64,000 nt of DNA from assembly GCF_017349075.1 (NCBI RefSeq), contig NZ_JAFMOF010000005.1, positions 248,001 through 312,000 on the forward strand. The letters run 5' to 3'. Of this stretch, positions 33,305 through 41,312 are shown piece after piece (position 1 is the first letter of the stretch; every line of letters starts with the position of its first letter). Below the pieces are notes generated by a model, which was not told where the DNA came from, made no database searches, and saw only the letters and a list, made by a program, of their open reading frames with translations. The DNA is from Streptomyces triculaminicus. GTDB lineage: Bacteria > Actinomycetota > Actinomycetes > Streptomycetales > Streptomycetaceae. Position numbers and translations under genes: made by a program.

Positions 33305-34786
33305 CTACGCCCGGCTGAAGCCCGGCGCCCCGGCCTCGGAGACGAACCGGGCGGCGGTGGAGATGTCCCCGCCCGGTGTCACGACCCCGCTCACCGTGCG
33401 GAAGTCGGCCTGCAGCCGGCTCCGGTCGAGCGTGACGACCACGTACCCGCGGCGGGCGTCGTAGTACTTCATGTGCGGGTTGGCCGCCAGCATCAGATTC
33501 CAGTCGTCCGGGCGCTCCTCGCCGTCGAAGCCGCTGGAGACGGACGTGCCGACCACCTCGACGCCCAGGGTGCGGGAGCCGGGGTCGTCGAAGTCCCGCT
33601 TGACGTCCATGGCGTAGTGGACGTGGACGTCGCCGGAGAGGACGACCAGGTTCTCCACGCCCGCCCGCTCCACGCCGGCCAGCACGCGCTCGCGGGACGC
33701 GGGATAGCCGTCCCAGGCGTCCATCGACACCTCGGAGCGGTCGGCGGTGGTGTTCTTGCGCCGGCTGAAGGCGACCTGCTGGGCTATGACGTTCCAGCGG
33801 GCGGTGGAGGCGCTCAGACCGTCGAGGAGCCAGCGCTCCTGGGCGTCCCCGGTGATCGTGCGGGCGGGGTCCTCGGACTCGGGCCCCGGGTACTTCCAGC
33901 CGTCGCCGTACGCCTGGTCGGAGCGGTACTGCCGGGTGTCGAGGATGTCGAGCTGCGCCAGCCGCCCGTAGTGGAAGCGGCGGTAGAGGGGCATGTCGGG
34001 CCCGGTGGGCCGGAGCGCCTCGCGCAGCGGCATGTTCTCCCAGTACGCCTGGTAGGCGGCGGCGCGCCGGGCGCGGAAGACGTCGACGGGGTCGTTGTTC
34101 TGGGAGACCAGCCCCGCGTAGTTGTTCTCCACCTCGTGGTCGTCCCAGGTGACGAACCAGGGGTGCGCGGCGTGCGCGGCCTGCAGGTCGGGGTCGGACT
34201 TGCCGAGCGCGTACCGCAGGCGGTAGTCGGTCAGGTTCCAGGTCCAGTGGTCGAAGAACTCCGGGAGCGGATCGTCGGTGTACTGCCGCGCACCGGCCTG
34301 GGCGTTGATGGCGTTCTCGTAGATGTAGTCCCCGATGCAGAGGACGGCGTCGAGGTCCTCCCGGGCGAGATGGCCCAGGGCGGTGTAGTAGCCCTCGTCG
34401 TACTGCATGCAGGACACGACCGCGAACCCGACGCCGTCCGGCACGGCGTCCGCCGCGGGAGCGGTACGGGTGCGGCCCACGGGGCTGATCCATCTGCCGA
34501 CCCGGAACCGGTACCAGTAGACGCCGCCGGGATCCAGGCCGCGTACCTCGAGGTGCACGGTGTGGTTGTCGGCGGCGGGTGCGGGAACGGTGCCGCTCTG
34601 CCGGAGCCGCCGGAACGATTCGTCGCAGGCCAGTTCCCACTGGACGTCGACGGCGCCCTCGGCGGGCAGGCCGTTGCCCGGCTCGTAGGGACGGGGAGCG
34701 AGCCTGGTCCACAGGACGACGGAGTCGGGCAGGCAGTCGCCGGAGGCCACGCCGAGGGTGAAGGGATTCTCGGTGAGGGGGGTCAT
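33305..34786 (-). CDS. alkaline phosphatase D (PhoD) family protein without signal peptide
   Basis: 493 residues. Phosphodiesterase/phosphatase fold with Fe/Ca centre in PhoD. Conserved blocks: F-T-L-G-V-A-S-G-D-C (N-domain), V-V-S-C-M-Q-Y-D-E-G-Y-Y, L-C-I-G-D-Y-I-Y-E, T-W-D-D-H-E-V-E-N-N-Y-A, and V-V-L-S-G-D-V-H-V-H-Y-A near the end. Unlike most PhoD enzymes there is no twin-arginine signal: the protein starts 7 residues before the conserved F-T-L-G-V-A-S-G-D. I see no better upstream start. Either it is cytoplasmic or the true N-terminus is missed. Confidence 0.88.
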   Translation of the reverse strand: MTPLTENPFTLGVASGDCLPDSVVLWTRLAPRPYEPGNGLPAEGAVDVQWELACDESFRRLRQSGTVPAPAADNHTVHLEVRGLDPGGVYWYRFRVGRWISPVGRTRTAPAADAVPDGVGFAVVSCMQYDEGYYTALGHLAREDLDAVLCIGDYIYENAINAQAGARQYTDDPLPEFFDHWTWNLTDYRLRYALGKSDPDLQAAHAAHPWFVTWDDHEVENNYAGLVSQNNDPVDVFRARRAAAYQAYWENMPLREALRPTGPDMPLYRRFHYGRLAQLDILDTRQYRSDQAYGDGWKYPGPESEDPARTITGDAQERWLLDGLSASTARWNVIAQQVAFSRRKNTTADRSEVSMDAWDGYPASRERVLAGVERAGVENLVVLSGDVHVHYAMDVKRDFDDPGSRTLGVEVVGTSVSSGFDGEERPDDWNLMLAANPHMKYYDARRGYVVVTLDRSRLQADFRTVSGVVTPGGDISTAARFVSEAGAPGFSRA

Positions 34787-35031
34787 GCCTTCAGACTGCG
34801 CGGGACGGGGGTGACTGTGAAGGCCTGTGGGGCCGAATATTTGACGCTACGTCAGGGGCTCGCGGCGAAGGGCGGGGCGGTGTCCTCGGGCGTTCACGCC
34901 CCGGTACGCCGAGGCGCTCACCCGCGTTCGCCGCGCGGGGGTACGGGGGCTCGTTACCGTGGGTCGGGGGCATGGCCCGGACCGGGCAGTCGCCGGGGCA
35001 GTCGCGCAGTTCGCGCTGGAAGAGGTGGATT

Positions 35032-35583
35032 ATGGCCGTTCTCGTATCAGTGCTCGCCGCCGCGATGGCCGTCGTGTCGCCCATGACGGGGGCGGCCGAT
35101 CCCGAGGTCTTCGTGGGCGGCCAGTTCCGGGCCGCCGGAGGCGGCGCGCATCAGGCGGTGACCTTCGACGCCAAGGCGATACCGAGCGGTAGCCGGGTCA
35201 CGGTCGTGGAGAGCCCCGGCGCCGGCACGACCCGCGTCGAACTGCGCCTGGACGGCGTTCAGCCGAACCGCACGTTCGGCGCGCATGTCCACACCCAGCC
35301 GTGCGGCAGCACGCCCGAGGCGTCCGGGCCGCACTACCAGAACGTCAAGGACCCCCAGCAGCCGTCGACCGACCCCGCGTACGCCAACCCCCTCAACGAG
35401 GTGTGGCTCGACTTCACCACCGACGCGCGCGGCGGCGCCCATTCCTCGGCGACCGTGGCATGGCGCTTCCGCCCCGGCGAGGCACGCTCCGTCGTCATCC
35501 ACGACCACGCCACCGACACCACCCCCGGCCACGCCGGAACGGCCGGAGCCCGGCTCGCCTGCGTGAACGTGCCCTTCAGCTGA
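35032..35583 (+). CDS. Cu/Zn superoxide dismutase-like secreted protein
   Basis: 183 residues with an N-terminal hydrophobic signal (about 1-22). The Greek-key SOD pattern is recognisable: F-G-A-H-V-H-T-Q-P-C-G (copper histidines), G-P-H-Y-Q-N-V, G-A-H-S-S-A-T, and H-D-H-A-T-D-T-T-P-G-H-A-G-T-A-G-A-R-L-A-C-V near the end with the second cysteine. Some ligands are spaced differently from classical SodC, so dismutase activity is likely but not certain. Start at ATG 35032 (GAGGTGG just upstream), not the longer frame from 34972. Confidence 0.8.
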   Translation: MAVLVSVLAAAMAVVSPMTGAADPEVFVGGQFRAAGGGAHQAVTFDAKAIPSGSRVTVVESPGAGTTRVELRLDGVQPNRTFGAHVHTQPCGSTPEASGPHYQNVKDPQQPSTDPAYANPLNEVWLDFTTDARGGAHSSATVAWRFRPGEARSVVIHDHATDTTPGHAGTAGARLACVNVPFS

Positions 35584-35926
35584 GCCCTGGGCCCTGACCC
35601 TGCTCCGGGCGAGGCATCATAGAGACGCGCACTGCCTGGTGGACCGACCGCCGGGCAGTGCGTGCAGGATCTGTTCGGGCCGGGCGCTTCCGCGCGCGGC
35701 GGGCGGACGGGGCGGCCTCTCCGCCAAGCATCTTGCATTTATGCGCGAATCGCGCCCGTCGGCAATTCGGAATTCGCCTGAGCCGGACTCCAGAATTCCG
35801 CCGGCTGCACGTTCGGAACGGTAATCGGAGGGGCTCAACTTCACTTCTGTGAAAAGGATTGACCCTGCCCACGCGGCACTGCTACCACAAAGGGCATCGA
35901 TTCTTCCGCAGATGAGGAGTGGCGAT
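35584..35926. other. intergenic stretch of lower GC, no gene seen
   Basis: 343 bases between the SOD-like gene and the S-G-R-P gene. From about 35740 it is markedly richer in A and T than the surroundings, with two GAATTC-containing segments about 30 bases apart. I see no convincing small gene, RNA or terminator; the composition change hints at the edge of acquired DNA or a promoter region. Confidence 0.4.
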
Positions 35927-36850
35927 ATGCTGCGCATCGATGTCAGCATTTTCTCCGGCCGTCCCGACCCGTCCTGGATCATCACCGACGAGAGTGTGGT
36001 GAGAAATCTGTTGTCGGATGTGGCCGATGCGGCGGAAGAGGCGGTGGGGATACCGGGAGCGGGGTACGACGGCCTGGGATACCGCGAAGTCGTGGTCTCC
36101 GCCGTCAGCGACGACGAGCCCTGGCCGGAGTCCGTACCCCGCAGTTTCTCCCTGGGCACCCTGGGCGCCCGCAACCCGGGCCGCTCGGCCGAGCTGGCCC
36201 GCCACGTCGTGGAGGGCATGACCCGCCACACGGACACGCGGCTGGCCGAGCACGAACAGACCCCGCTCGACGACGGGCTGCGCGAGCTGGTGCTCGGCGA
36301 GATCGACGCCTTCGCGGCCGAACCGCCGGCCTGGACCCGCTCCCCGGCGCTCCCCGCGCACCCGCTGCGAACGACCGCCCGGGAAATCGAACCGGCCGCC
36401 ACCTGTTACATCGAATTCGGCCAGTTCAACCCCGGCTTCTGGAACACCCCACAAGTCCAGCCGCGCAACAACTGCTACAACTACGCGCGCAACATACGCA
36501 CCGACACCTTCGCCCAGCCCGGCCGGGCGCACAGCGCCCAGACCGGGACCATGGCCTGCCCGAACGTCACCAACGCCGCCCTCGCCGACGGTTTCGTCCG
36601 CCGCTTCCAATGCCTGCCGGACAGCGAGAAACCCCGCTGGCTCACAGCGCTTGTCATCTGGCCGGGCTACGACTTCCACTGGTACCGGCTCCAGAGCGGC
36701 AATTTCTGGGGCCACAAGCCCGGCTCGACGCCGGCCCGGGACTACGACAACAGCGGCAACCGGATCACCAACCCGGAAACGTGCAACCGCGGAAATTACC
36801 GCGACTTCTGCGGCTACTTCTACGCCGGACGCTCGGTCGTCATCAGGTGA
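35927..36850 (+). CDS. S-G-R-P-motif protein with putative Cys/His hydrolase domain, unknown function
   Basis: 307 residues, not a family I can name. N-terminal domain (about 1-110): M-L-R-I-D-V-S-I-F-S-G-R-P-D-P-S-W, then L-G-Y-R-E-V-V-V-S-A. The same pattern opens the next gene. The C-terminal domain (about 165-307) has a clustered set of conserved-looking residues: N-N-C-Y-N-Y-A, then W-P-G-Y-D-F-H-W-Y-R and W-G-H-K-P-G-S-T-P-A-R-D-Y-D-N-S-G-N, with a final C-G-Y-F-Y-A-G. A cysteine at a helix start followed by a histidine strand and Asp suggests a papain-like (NlpC/transglutaminase-like) fold; this is inference. No signal peptide. GAGGAGTGG precedes the ATG at 35927; an in-frame ATG 26 codons upstream lacks one. 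Lower GC than its neighbours. Confidence 0.75.
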   Translation: MLRIDVSIFSGRPDPSWIITDESVVRNLLSDVADAAEEAVGIPGAGYDGLGYREVVVSAVSDDEPWPESVPRSFSLGTLGARNPGRSAELARHVVEGMTRHTDTRLAEHEQTPLDDGLRELVLGEIDAFAAEPPAWTRSPALPAHPLRTTAREIEPAATCYIEFGQFNPGFWNTPQVQPRNNCYNYARNIRTDTFAQPGRAHSAQTGTMACPNVTNAALADGFVRRFQCLPDSEKPRWLTALVIWPGYDFHWYRLQSGNFWGHKPGSTPARDYDNSGNRITNPETCNRGNYRDFCGYFYAGRSVVIR

Positions 36851-36898
36851 CCGGGCCGGCCGTCGTCAGCCGAAGCCGAGCGGAGTAAAAAGAGACCG

Positions 36899-37234
36899 AT
36901 GCTGGTGGAACTGGACCTCTTCAGCGGCCGCCCCGCCCCTCGCTGGCGCCTCGACCCCGGCGCCGCCGAGGAGTTCCGCACGCTCACGGCCGCCCTCCCA
37001 CCGGCCGGCACGGCATCCCGGCCCCGGACGCCGGGGCTGGGCTACCGCGGCTTCATCGTCACGGACGGCGACAAGGTGACCCGCGTCTTCGCCGGCCACG
37101 TCACCGAGGGCACCACACCCCGGGCCGACCCGGACAGAACCCTGGAACACTGGCTCCTCTCCCGCCTCCCACCCCTCCACCACCTCCGCCCCATGGTGAC
37201 CGCGGCCCTCGCCGAGAACGACCGGGACGGCTGA
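36899..37234 (+). CDS. small S-G-R-P-motif protein, unknown function
   Basis: 111 residues: M-L-V-E-L-D-L-F-S-G-R-P-A-P-R-W-R-L, then P-G-L-G-Y-R-G-F-I-V. It corresponds to the N-terminal domain of the preceding protein alone (same order: hydrophobic strand, S-G-R-P-x-P-x-W, acidic helix, G-L-G-Y-R, strand). The ATG has GGAG 13 bases upstream and AGAG six bases upstream. Only 48 bases after the larger gene, so they probably form one operon and may act as partners. Confidence 0.7.
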   Translation: MLVELDLFSGRPAPRWRLDPGAAEEFRTLTAALPPAGTASRPRTPGLGYRGFIVTDGDKVTRVFAGHVTEGTTPRADPDRTLEHWLLSRLPPLHHLRPMVTAALAENDRDG

Positions 37235-37334
37235 CACCTGGGGCGGCTCGGCCCCGCCGGTGCGGTGCCGTCGCGGAGCCGGGGCGCTCCGGAGCGTGAC
37301 GCCCAAAGAACACCCACCGGCCCCGGCGCGGCGG

Positions 37335-37340
37335 CATACT
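37335..37340 (+). promoter_or_regulatory. -10 hexamer of antitoxin promoter (CATACT)
   Basis: CATACT ends seven bases before the antitoxin ATG; no Shine-Dalgarno. Leaderless start is likely. Confidence 0.4.
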
Positions 37341-37347
37341 GACTGCC

Positions 37348-37668
37348 ATGTCGACGCCACGAACGACGGAACTCCCCGACATCCCGCGCACCATCGGCGG
37401 GATCGCTGCCGCTCTCGAAACGCACTGGCAGGACAAGTTCTGGGACGACGTACGTCGTATCCACGACGGGATCTCGGCCCGCATGACCATCGACGACTGG
37501 TGGCGGCAGGCCGTCATCGACACCGCCGGCGAAGACACTGTCAGGCGCGCCACGCTTGAGGACGCCGCCGATCTGCATCTGATCGAGCTCGCCAAAGCCG
37601 ACAGCGACGGCATCACCATGAGTCACGATGAGGCCATGGCCGTCTACGAGCAGACGCAGGTGTCGTGA
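37348..37668 (+). CDS. antitoxin of type II toxin-antitoxin system
   Basis: 106 residues, acidic, start M-S-T-P-R-T-T-E-L-P-D-I-P. The N-terminal part should bind DNA and the C-terminal helix the toxin (A-D-S-D-G-I-T-M-S-H-D-E-A-M-A). No classic RHH or Phd motif is obvious, so assignment rests on position: it overlaps the RelE-like gene by four bases (GTGA). Confidence 0.7.
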   Translation: MSTPRTTELPDIPRTIGGIAAALETHWQDKFWDDVRRIHDGISARMTIDDWWRQAVIDTAGEDTVRRATLEDAADLHLIELAKADSDGITMSHDEAMAVYEQTQVS

Positions 37669-37922
37669 GGTACACGCTGATCTGGGCCAACGACACCGCC
37701 CGCAAGCTGCGGGAACTGCGTCAGCGCGACGGGAATGCGGTCAAGCCGTTCCACGACGCCATCAACGGCCTCGTCCGCGACCCCCGCCCGTCGGCCGCTG
37801 TGCGCATGGGCGGGACGACCTCCTATCGACTGCACATCGGGAAGTACCGGGCCCTGTACGAAATCAGCGACAGCAAAGTGTCCGTGACGGTGCTGATGAT
37901 CGGCAACACCCCGGTCCGATGA
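37665..37922 (+). CDS. type II toxin, RelE/ParE family
   Basis: 85 residues. Y-T-L-I-W-A-N-D-T-A-R-K-L-R-E-L at the start, R-M-G-G-T-T-S-Y-R-L-H-I-G-K-Y-R-A-L-Y-E-I in the middle and V-L-M-I-G-N-T at the end form the RelE/ParE pattern. RelE toxins cut mRNA in the ribosome, ParE toxins poison gyrase; which applies is not clear. GTG start overlaps the antitoxin stop. Confidence 0.88.
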   Translation: MRYTLIWANDTARKLRELRQRDGNAVKPFHDAINGLVRDPRPSAAVRMGGTTSYRLHIGKYRALYEISDSKVSVTVLMIGNTPVR

Positions 37923-37970
37923 TCCGGCAGTAGGCGCCTGTCACGGAATCGCTCACGCAAGGGAGCCCAC

Positions 37971-38271
37971 ATGAGCGCGCACCCGGTGGAACACGGTGAC
38001 GAGCCGGTCATCGAACGTCCGGACAGAAGCATCTCCGCGCTCAGACAAGCCCTTGCCCGCGTGGCCCCGTCGAAGCTGCCGCTGATGGAGTCCGAACGGG
38101 ACGAGGTGCTGGGCGGTGACGGTGGAGATCGAGCGTCACCCCGGGGTGGCCCGTCGGCTCCATGAAGCCGAGCGTGCCGTCCGGACGGCCACGGACGAGG
38201 AGACCATGCGCTCCGCCGCGCGTGAGGCGGCCGATATCAAGGCGGCCGCCCGTCGGGCGGTCGGCGAGTGA
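37971..38271 (+). pseudogene. DUF6247-like gene with internal deletion
   Basis: The first frame (37971 on) reads M-S-A-H-P-V-E-H-G-D-E-P-V-I-E-R-P-D-R-S-I-S-A-L-R, the usual start of DUF6247 proteins, up to about E-R-D-E-V-L. The usual C-terminal half continues in another frame: W-A-V-T-V-E-I-E-R-H-P at 38110 on, then A-R-R-L-H-E-A-E-R-A-V, ending at TGA 38271. The middle of about 20-25 residues expected between the halves is missing and the join is out of frame. DUF6247 genes often sit beside RelE-type toxins, as here. A 49-residue GTG-started remnant (38122-38271) could still be made. Confidence 0.65.
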
Positions 38272-38313
38272 GCGACGGCTGGGCATCGACTCCCCGATGG
38301 CGCCAGGGCATGG

Positions 38314-38352
38314 AAAAGACCCTCTGACCCGCATTTCAGCTGGTCAGAGGGC
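38314..38352 (-). terminator. rho-independent terminator of rnpB
   Basis: CCCTCTGACC (38320-38329) and GGTCAGAGGG (38342-38351) form a perfect 10-bp stem; on the minus strand it is followed by TCTTTT. It lies about 20 bases after the end of the RNase P RNA. Confidence 0.85.
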
Positions 38353-38370
38353 CTTCCCTCAGTCGATCGA

Positions 38371-38788
38371 CGGACGAGTCGGCCTGTACGCCGGGTTCTG
38401 TCTCCCGGTCCCCTCGCGGGGGCCGGGGAGGCGGCCATCCATCTAGGCCTGCCGTTGCCGACAGGCTCGTGCGGTCTACCCGCGGACTCGGGCGGGCAGC
38501 CCTCGATCGTCCGCGCAGGGTTGTCGCCGTGAAGCGACCGCCCCTCTTGACCTTGCTCCGGGTGGGGTTTACCTAGCCGTCCGAGTCACCTCGGACGCTG
38601 GTGGTCTCTTACACCACCGTTTCACCCTTACCGGGAATCCGAAGATCCCCGGCGGTCTGTTTTCTGTGGCACTGTCCCGCGGGTCACCCCGGGTGGGCGT
38701 TACCCACCACCCTGCCGTGTGGAGCCCGGACGTTCCTCGAAGGACCGGTGAAGGTCCCTCGCGGCCGCCCGGCCGGCTCGTCCGCCGT
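38371..38788 (-). ncRNA. rnpB: RNase P RNA, bacterial type A
   Basis: Catalytic RNA that matures the 5' ends of tRNAs. Reading the minus strand, the 5' end C-G-G-A-C-G-A-G pairs with the 3' end C-T-C-G-T-C-C-G (positions about 38777-38784 and 38371-38378) as helix P1. The universally conserved GAGGAAcGTCCGGGCTCC block is near 38725, GGTAAGGGTGAAACGGTGGTGTAAGAGACC (CRII/CRIII region) at about 38600-38640, and the ACAGAACCC block near the 3' end at about 38395. Length of about 415 nt fits actinobacteria. Ends are estimated by pairing. A TAACAT -10 at 38796-38801 with a TTCGCC 17 bases upstream is the likely promoter. Confidence 0.93.
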
Positions 38789-38795
38789 GACGACC

Positions 38796-38801
38796 ATGTT
38801 A
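38796..38801 (-). promoter_or_regulatory. -10 hexamer of rnpB promoter (TAACAT)
   Basis: TAACAT on the minus strand with TTCGCC 17 bases upstream. The -35 part lies inside the 3' end of the RNB ribonuclease gene. Confidence 0.5.
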
Positions 38802-38809
38802 CCGGCCGC

Positions 38810-40276
38810 TCACGCGGGGGCGAACCACACCTTCTCGCGTCCGGGGTTCGCCTGGATGACCCGGACCTGCAGGCGCTTGCCCAGCGGCAGCGCGGGCCCG
38901 TCGCCGTCGCCCTCGACGTGGCCGACGACGGCCGGGTCGTAGAGGTGGACGGTGCCGGCCGTCGGGCGGGCGTCGAGGACGTCCACGACGTAGGCGTCGA
39001 AGACCTCGCCGATCCGGTCGCGCAGCAGTGCCGCCTCGACGAGGTCCACGCACGCGCGTTCGGCCTCGGCCGCCCGGCGGGCGCCGCGCTCCATTTCGGC
39101 GGGGAGGGTGTCGAGGGCGGCCCGTACCCATTCGGGGGCGTCGAGTCCGGCGGACGCGGCCAGGCAGAGTTCGCTCGTGTAGCGGTCGACGAGGCGGCGC
39201 AGGGGGTGCGGTGCAGTGGGTGTAGGGGGCGGCGACGGCGGCGTGGCCGGGGTCGGGGGCAGGGGGTGGAGGGAGGGGCGTTCGCGGTCGAAGACGGTGT
39301 AGCCCGCGCCGCGCAGCAGGGTGGTGCATTCCTGCAGGAAGGCGGCTTGCTGGGTGTCCTTGGGGTTCAGGGCGCGGACGACGACGGCGTACGGCATGGT
39401 TTCGGGCCAGGTCACGCCGAGGGCCCGCGCCACGCGTCGCAGTCGGGCGACGGCGTTCTCGGGGGCGGCGGGGAGGGCGCGCAGGATGCCGTTGCCGGCG
39501 GCGAGCATCAGCTGGGCGGCGGCCATGCCGGTCATGAGGGAGATCTGGGCGTTCCAGGCCTCCGCCGGCAGGCGGGCGCGGTAGGAGAGCTCGTAGTGGC
39601 TGTCGTCGCGCCGGACGACCTCCTGTTCCGGCACGTTCAGGGAGATGCCGCCGCGGGTGCGCTCGAGTTCCTCGCGTCGCAGGCCGATGTCGCGCAGCAG
39701 GGACAGCGGCTCCTCCGCCGTGCCGGTGTCGAGGGCCCGCTGGACCGCGGCGTAGTCCAGCCGTGCCCGGCTGCGGACGATCGCGCGCCGTACGTCGGTG
39801 GCGACGACGTTGCCGTCGGTGTCGAGGTCGAGGCGCCAGAGCACGGCGGGCCGGTCGTGGTCGGGCAGGAGGCTGGCCGCGTCCTCGCCGAGTACGCGGG
39901 GGTGGAGGGGGATGCGGGTGTCGGGGTAGTAGAGGGTGACGACCCGGGCGTGGGTCTCCTGGTCCAGTGCGCCGCCGGGGGTGACGAAGGCGGCGATGTC
40001 GGCGATGGCGTAGTACACGCGGAAGCCGCCCGCCTCCCGCCGGGTCAGGTACATGGCCTGGTCCAGGTCCATCGCCCCCGGTGGGTCGATGGTGAACAGC
40101 GGTACGTCCGTCGCGTCGTAGGCGGGCATGCGGGGGCGTCGCGCGGCCCGCTTGGCCTCGGCGAGCACGGCGGGCGGGAAGGACCGGGGCGCGTGGGTCC
40201 GCTCGCGCAGCTCGCGCAGGGCGGACACCAGCGGGGCGTGTGCGGTGTCCGTCACGTGCAGGGGGCGCCGGGGCAT
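38810..40276 (-). CDS. RNB-domain ribonuclease (RNase II/R-like)
   Basis: 488 residues. The catalytic block F-T-I-D-P-P-G-A-M-D-L-D-Q-A-M carries the aspartates of an RNase II-type exonuclease, followed by Y-Y-A-I-A-D-I-A-A-F-V. Near the end of the RNB domain S-Y-R-A-R-L-P-A-E-A-W-N-A-Q-I-S-L-M-T-G-M-A-A-A-Q. It lacks the cold-shock and S1 domains of RNase R, and has a Pro/Thr-rich insertion (about residues 360-380). A leaderless-type start: TACGCT seven bases before the ATG. Ends 22 bases upstream of rnpB. Confidence 0.9.
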   Translation of the reverse strand: MPRRPLHVTDTAHAPLVSALRELRERTHAPRSFPPAVLAEAKRAARRPRMPAYDATDVPLFTIDPPGAMDLDQAMYLTRREAGGFRVYYAIADIAAFVTPGGALDQETHARVVTLYYPDTRIPLHPRVLGEDAASLLPDHDRPAVLWRLDLDTDGNVVATDVRRAIVRSRARLDYAAVQRALDTGTAEEPLSLLRDIGLRREELERTRGGISLNVPEQEVVRRDDSHYELSYRARLPAEAWNAQISLMTGMAAAQLMLAAGNGILRALPAAPENAVARLRRVARALGVTWPETMPYAVVVRALNPKDTQQAAFLQECTTLLRGAGYTVFDRERPSLHPLPPTPATPPSPPPTPTAPHPLRRLVDRYTSELCLAASAGLDAPEWVRAALDTLPAEMERGARRAAEAERACVDLVEAALLRDRIGEVFDAYVVDVLDARPTAGTVHLYDPAVVGHVEGDGDGPALPLGKRLQVRVIQANPGREKVWFAPA

Positions 40277-40283
40277 GGCACCG

Positions 40284-40289
40284 AGCGTA
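40284..40289 (-). promoter_or_regulatory. -10 hexamer of leaderless RNB gene (TACGCT)
   Basis: TACGCT on the minus strand, then seven bases, then ATG; no Shine-Dalgarno. Confidence 0.45.
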
Positions 40290-40449
40290 TGGGCGGTGCG
40301 GGCGCGCGGCACGGCGAGTGTGGCGGACGGCGTTAGGGTGCACGGAGGCCGGGCGTGCGCCGCTCCGGCCGTGATCGTGCGGCGGGACCGGTGAGCGGTG
40401 TCCGCGGGTGGTGAACCGGGTGGTGAGCCCGGTAGTGAAGGAGAACGAC

Positions 40450-41250
40450 GTGCTCGTGCTGTTGCCGCCGTCCGAGGGGAAGGCCGCCGGTGGGACCGGG
40501 CCGGCCCTCGAGGCCGGGTCGCTGTCCCTGCGGGGGCTGGGCCCGGCGCGGGAGACGGTGCTGGCCGAGCTCGTGGAGCTGTGCTCAGGGGACGAGGACA
40601 AGGCTGCCGAGGTCCTGGGCCTGAGCCCGGGCCTGCGCGGCGAGATCGCGAAGAACGCCGGGCTGCGGACGGCGCCCACCCGCCCCGCCGGGGAGATCTA
40701 CACCGGCGTCCTCTACGACGCACTGGACCTCGCCACCCTGACCCCGGCGGCGCGGGAGGCGGCGCGGCGGTCGCTGCTCGTCTTCTCCGGCCTGTGGGGT
40801 GCCGTGCGGGTCGACGACGCGATCCCCTCCTACCGCTGCTCGATGGGGGTCCGGCTGCCGGGTCTGGGGGCGCTCGGCGCGTACTGGCGCGGTCCCATGG
40901 CCGAGGCCCTGCCCGAGGCGGCGGGCGACGGACTGGTCCTGGACCTGCGGTCGGCGGCCTACGCCACGGCCTGGAAGCCGAAGGGCGAGCTCGCGGAGCG
41001 CACGGCGACCGTGCGGGTGCTGCAGTCGAGGATCGTGCAGGGCGTGGAGAAGCGGTCGGTCGTCAGCCACTTCAACAAGGCGACGAAGGGCCGGCTCGTG
41101 CGGGACCTGCTGAGCGCCGGGTACGAGCCCGCGTCGCCGGCCGAGCTCGCGGAGGCGCTGCGCGCGCTGGGCTATGCCGTCGAGGGGGACGCCGCCCCGG
41201 CGAAGGCCGGAAAGCCGTACGCCCTCGACGTCGTCGTCACCGAGCTCTGA
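40450..41250 (+). CDS. yaaA: peroxide stress protein YaaA (UPF0246)
   Basis: 266 residues. Family limits iron and oxidative DNA damage in E. coli under peroxide; recently shown to bind unusual DNA structures. Diagnostic motifs: L-V-L-L-P-P-S-E-G-K at the N-terminus, G-E-I-Y-T-G-V-L-Y-D-A-L, L-V-F-S-G-L-W-G-A-V-R-V-D-D-A-I-P-S-Y-R-C-S, and V-S-H-F-N-K-A-T-K-G-R-L-V-R. GTG start at 40450 with AAGGAG six bases upstream. Confidence 0.93.
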   Translation: MLVLLPPSEGKAAGGTGPALEAGSLSLRGLGPARETVLAELVELCSGDEDKAAEVLGLSPGLRGEIAKNAGLRTAPTRPAGEIYTGVLYDALDLATLTPAAREAARRSLLVFSGLWGAVRVDDAIPSYRCSMGVRLPGLGALGAYWRGPMAEALPEAAGDGLVLDLRSAAYATAWKPKGELAERTATVRVLQSRIVQGVEKRSVVSHFNKATKGRLVRDLLSAGYEPASPAELAEALRALGYAVEGDAAPAKAGKPYALDVVVTEL

Positions 41251-41312
41251 GCGCTCCGCTGGGAGTGCGTTCGCGTTCGTCCGCGGGCCGGTGGGGGCAG
41301 GTCGCGCAGTTC

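Noticed and set aside
34800-34830. Possible PHO box upstream of the PhoD-like gene (AGTCACCCCCG)
   Set aside because: Only one half-site resembles the 11-bp PhoP repeat; the neighbouring unit does not match, so direct-repeat architecture is missing.
35639-35852. Short open frames of about 60 codons in the low-GC intergenic stretch
   Set aside because: No ribosome sites, no recognisable composition; overlapping frames on both strands are similar in length.
38162-38446. 94-codon plus-strand frame running into rnpB
   Set aside because: It crosses the rnpB terminator and the conserved RNase P RNA, and has no ribosome site.
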